64,000 bases of DNA from an uncultured Draconibacterium sp. (lineage in GTDB: Bacteria > Bacteroidota > Bacteroidia > Bacteroidales > Prolixibacteraceae), in contig NZ_OY775906.1 in assembly GCF_963675065.1 (NCBI RefSeq), forward strand, positions 226,001-290,000, read 5' to 3'. A model generated the notes under the pieces. That model did not search any database and had not been told where the DNA came from. It saw nothing but the letters and a program-made list of their open reading frames with translations. This document shows, in pieces, positions 61,097 through 64,000 of the stretch. The stretch's first letter is position 1, and every line of letters begins with the position of its first letter. The position numbers and the translations under genes are program-made.

Positions 61097-64000
61097 ATGA
61101 AAAAACGATGTGAAATCTATCTTCCGGAGTCATTTTCGGAAGTTAAAAAGCTGTTTCTAATTATGAGACTAACTGCTGTTCTTATCTTGGTTTTCTCCTT
61201 TAGCACAATGGCTTCGGTTTACTCGCAGAGTACCAAGCTGTCGGTGTATGACGAAAACACAACACTTGTTGCTATTTTTGATAAACTGAGCGAGCAAAGC
61301 GAATTTCAGTTTGTTTATAACGACGAAGAAGTTGCTGTTGTTAAAAATGTAACTGTTGATTTTAAAAATGCAACGGTTGAGGAAATCCTGAACAAAGTTT
61401 TATCGAACTATGACCTTGATTACAAGGTGGTAAACAATGTGGTGGTAATAACACCGGCGCCCGGAAAAACAGAAAAGGAATCAGAACAATCTCGGCAAGA
61501 AAACAACGTAAATGTTTTAGGAAAGGTTATTGATGAAGCTGGCGAACCTTTGCCAGGTGCAACTATTAGGATTAAAGGCACAAGTATTGGTACCACTACC
61601 GATAAAAATGGAAATTATACTTTAAGAGGTAGTTTTGAAGGAGAACCGGTTTTGGTAATTTCATTCATCGGTTTTGTATCTCAAGAAATCGCGATAGATG
61701 GTCGTCCGGTAATTAACATTACTTTGAAGCAAGATCTTCAGGATGTGTCGGAAGTAGTTGTAACGGGTGTTTTTACCCGAAAAGCAAACACCTATACTGG
61801 TGCTGTTACTTCAATAAAACGCGAAGAGTTGTTAAAAATGAGCACTCAAAACGTATTGAGTGGATTGGCCAATCTCGATCCTTCGTTTGTAAAGGTTGAA
61901 AATCTTACTGCAGGATCAGATCCAAACGCAACATCGACATACCAAATGCGTGGAACCAGCTCCATTTCGCAAAACTTTCAAAGTCAGTATGAAAACGATC
62001 CGAATCAGCCACTGTTCATTTTAGATGGATTTGAAACCGGCATCGAGAAAGTTAAGGACTTAGATATCAATATGATTGAAAGTATTACCTTGCTAAAAGA
62101 TGCTACCGCAAAAGCAATTTACGGATCGAAAGGAGCTAATGGAGTTGTGGTAGTTGAAACACGTCGTCCCGAAGGAGGCAAACTTCGCATTACTTACAGC
62201 GGAGGTGTTTCGCTTGAAATGCCAGATCTTACCAGTTACGATATGGCAAACGCTACTGAAAAGCTGGAAACAGAACGACTGGCAGGTCTTTACCTTTCGG
62301 ATAATGCGGTAACGCAGTTGTCGTTAAATAAAACTTATAGCAATAAGATGCTTGAGGTACTGCGCGGTGTTAATACCGATTGGATGGCACAACCGCTACA
62401 CACCGGTATCGGACAAAAACATTCGCTTTATATTGATGGAGGTGACCAGACCATGTTATATGGGGTTGACCTTTTTTACAATAATGTCGCTGGTGCGATG
62501 AAAGGTTCCGACCGGGAAACTTTTGCCGGAGGTATTACGTTAACCTATCGCAAAAAAAACTTTTTGCTTCGTAACCGTTTGGCAATTACCTACAACGAAA
62601 GCAACAACTCTCCTTATGGAAATTTCGGGTTGTATGCACTGATGAATCCTTACAGCCGTTTGTATGATGAGAACGGAAACATTGTACAATCGTATAATTA
62701 TAGCGGAACACTCGAACCAAATCCAATCTGGAATACTACTATAAATACCACCGACCGTTCCACTTATACCGACATTACAAATAATCTTTACGGAGAGTGG
62801 ACCATTCAACAGGGCTTAAAAGTGATTGGCCGTTTGGGGATTAGCTCAAAAGAAGCCCGATCGGATGTATTCAAGCCTGCATCGCATACTGATTTTTTAA
62901 ACTATACCGATGTGTTGAGAAAAGGTAACTATGCGCAAACCAACGGACGTACACATTTTATTAACGGTGATTTGGGCTTGAGTTATTCAGTTGTAAAAGG
63001 GAAACACCTCTTATTTGCCAACGGACAATTAAACTTTGCCAGCAACAGCTACGACAGGGTTCGACTCGATGCAGAGGGCTTCCCGAACGATCACATGGAT
63101 CACGTAATCTTTGCTGCACAGTATGCCGAGGGAGAAAAACCAACAGGTGCCGAAGGCAATAGTCATTCGGCCGGAGCACTGTTATCGGCGAATTATTCCT
63201 ACGACGAACGCTATCTGTTCGATGCCAACTACCGCTTATCGGGTTCATCAGAGTACGGGAGCAATAAACGTTGGGGAACATTCTGGTCGCTTGGTGCCGG
63301 GTGGAATATCCACAAAGAGGCCTTTCTGAAGAATAATTCAGTAGTAAACCTGCTTAAGCTTCGTTTTTCGATGGGGTATACCGGTTCGCAGGGATTTAAT
63401 ACTTACGAGGCACTTTCAACCGTTCGTTACTACAATAACAGCGTATATTACGGTAACATTGGTTCGTACCTGGTTAGTTTGGCCAACCCCGATTTAAGGT
63501 GGCAATCGAAATATGATCAGAGTATTGGTCTTGATTTTGGACTATTGAAAAATCGTATCAGCGGGCGATTCGATTATTATGTGGCTAATACAGAAGACAT
63601 GTTAACCGACGTAACTTTACCGTCATCAACAGGTTTTGGTTATTACAGAGCAAACCTTGGTAAAACTCAGAATAAAGGAGTTGAAGCAAATCTGAATATA
63701 CGTGCTTATCAAAGCAGTTCAAACCGCGATTTCCTGAATTTTTACATGTCGGGTGCACACAACAAAAATAAACTGCAAAAGATTTCAAATAATTTGAAAG
63801 CGTTTAACGACAAGCAGGATGAGAATAAAAGTGATGATGAAATCGCCGATAATTACGATAATATCACCACGCCTTCAGTTCGTTACATTGAAGGACAGTC
63901 GATCAACACCATTTGGGCAGTTCAGTCTTTGGGAATCGATCCTCAAAATGGAAAAGAGATTTATCTGAAAAAAGATGGTACTACAACCTACGAGTGGGAT
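61097..64000 (+). CDS. SusC/RagA-type TonB-dependent receptor with STN domain (cut by window end)
   Basis: 968 codons are visible from the ATG at 61097 with no stop before the window end, so the last part of the barrel is missing. Signal peptide (about 20-45, RLTAVLILVFSFSTMASVYSQ), STN domain (about 47-118, KLSVYDENTTLVAIFDKLSEQSEFQFVYNDEE), carboxypeptidase-regulatory-like domain (about 135-210), TonB box VSEVVVTGVF, plug with LKDATAKAIYGSKGANGVVVVETRR, then barrel. It differs from the other two receptors in the plug insertion near residues 275-320 (SISQNFQSQYENDPNQPLFILDG). It pairs with the FecR and sigma genes upstream; the ligand is unknown. Confidence 0.95.
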   Translation, partial: MKKRCEIYLPESFSEVKKLFLIMRLTAVLILVFSFSTMASVYSQSTKLSVYDENTTLVAIFDKLSEQSEFQFVYNDEEVAVVKNVTVDFKNATVEEILNKVLSNYDLDYKVVNNVVVITPAPGKTEKESEQSRQENNVNVLGKVIDEAGEPLPGATIRIKGTSIGTTTDKNGNYTLRGSFEGEPVLVISFIGFVSQEIAIDGRPVINITLKQDLQDVSEVVVTGVFTRKANTYTGAVTSIKREELLKMSTQNVLSGLANLDPSFVKVENLTAGSDPNATSTYQMRGTSSISQNFQSQYENDPNQPLFILDGFETGIEKVKDLDINMIESITLLKDATAKAIYGSKGANGVVVVETRRPEGGKLRITYSGGVSLEMPDLTSYDMANATEKLETERLAGLYLSDNAVTQLSLNKTYSNKMLEVLRGVNTDWMAQPLHTGIGQKHSLYIDGGDQTMLYGVDLFYNNVAGAMKGSDRETFAGGITLTYRKKNFLLRNRLAITYNESNNSPYGNFGLYALMNPYSRLYDENGNIVQSYNYSGTLEPNPIWNTTINTTDRSTYTDITNNLYGEWTIQQGLKVIGRLGISSKEARSDVFKPASHTDFLNYTDVLRKGNYAQTNGRTHFINGDLGLSYSVVKGKHLLFANGQLNFASNSYDRVRLDAEGFPNDHMDHVIFAAQYAEGEKPTGAEGNSHSAGALLSANYSYDERYLFDANYRLSGSSEYGSNKRWGTFWSLGAGWNIHKEAFLKNNSVVNLLKLRFSMGYTGSQGFNTYEALSTVRYYNNSVYYGNIGSYLVSLANPDLRWQSKYDQSIGLDFGLLKNRISGRFDYYVANTEDMLTDVTLPSSTGFGYYRANLGKTQNKGVEANLNIRAYQSSSNRDFLNFYMSGAHNKNKLQKISNNLKAFNDKQDENKSDDEIADNYDNITTPSVRYIEGQSINTIWAVQSLGIDPQNGKEIYLKKDGTTTYEWD

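Overview
The window reads as a chromosomal segment of a Bacteroidota bacterium, probably a marine or sediment Marinilabiliales/Prolixibacteraceae-like organism. That lineage is an inference from the content: three SusC-type TonB receptors, two SusD lipoproteins, ECF sigma/FecR anti-sigma pairs, many exported sulfatases, AT-rich intergenic DNA and SGC/SSC-type lipoboxes. No rRNA, tRNA, CRISPR array, transposase or phage gene was recognised.

Layout. (1) 1-3655: the N-terminal 400 codons of an NhaA antiporter on the minus strand, divergent from a small operon with an SPFH (slipin-like) protein, a membrane protein, a ribbon-helix-helix protein, two tiny paralogous one-TM proteins and a Zn-ribbon protein. 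(2) 3956-25757: an alpha-mannan utilisation locus. A minus-strand membrane regulator (kelch sensor, one TM segment, SARP/BTAD-type DNA-binding domain) faces GH76 and a GtaA-like protein. Then come a decayed FecR remnant, an IPT/NHL lipoprotein, SusC, a large SusD, a DUF1735-type lipoprotein, GH92, a second GtaA-like protein and a Tat-exported GH125. GH76 + GH92 + GH125 is the enzyme set expected for yeast-type alpha-mannan or high-mannose glycans. (3) 25908-47928: a sulfated-glycan locus with an ECF sigma factor, FecR, an STN-type SusC and a SusD, followed by eight formylglycine-type sulfatases, one GH2 and one broken beta-propeller glycosidase gene, all on the plus strand. (4) 48040-52538: a LacI regulator divergent from a four-gene operon (mutarotase, aldo/keto reductase, lactonase-type amidohydrolase, zinc dehydrogenase). 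This looks like the front half of a non-phosphorylative L-fucose-type pathway. (5) 53333-58784: exported peroxiredoxin, soluble hybrid kinase/AraC regulator, atypical SDR and an unrecognised small protein. (6) 59000-64000: a third system of ECF sigma, FecR and STN-type SusC, the last cut by the window edge.

How the parts fit. The mannan locus appears to have lost its sigma/anti-sigma control: only a deleted FecR remnant remains, its SusC has no STN signalling domain, and no sigma gene is nearby. The kelch-SARP protein is the obvious candidate controller. Three TTAACC heptamers at 11- and 12-bp spacing lie in the interval between it and GH76, the arrangement SARP proteins typically recognise. 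The sulfatase locus keeps an intact sigma/FecR/STN-SusC relay. The LacI-controlled operon downstream would oxidise a deoxysugar such as L-fucose, which suggests, but does not prove, that the sulfatase locus acts on a fucose-containing sulfated polysaccharide. No obvious fucosidase or sulfatase maturase is in the window.
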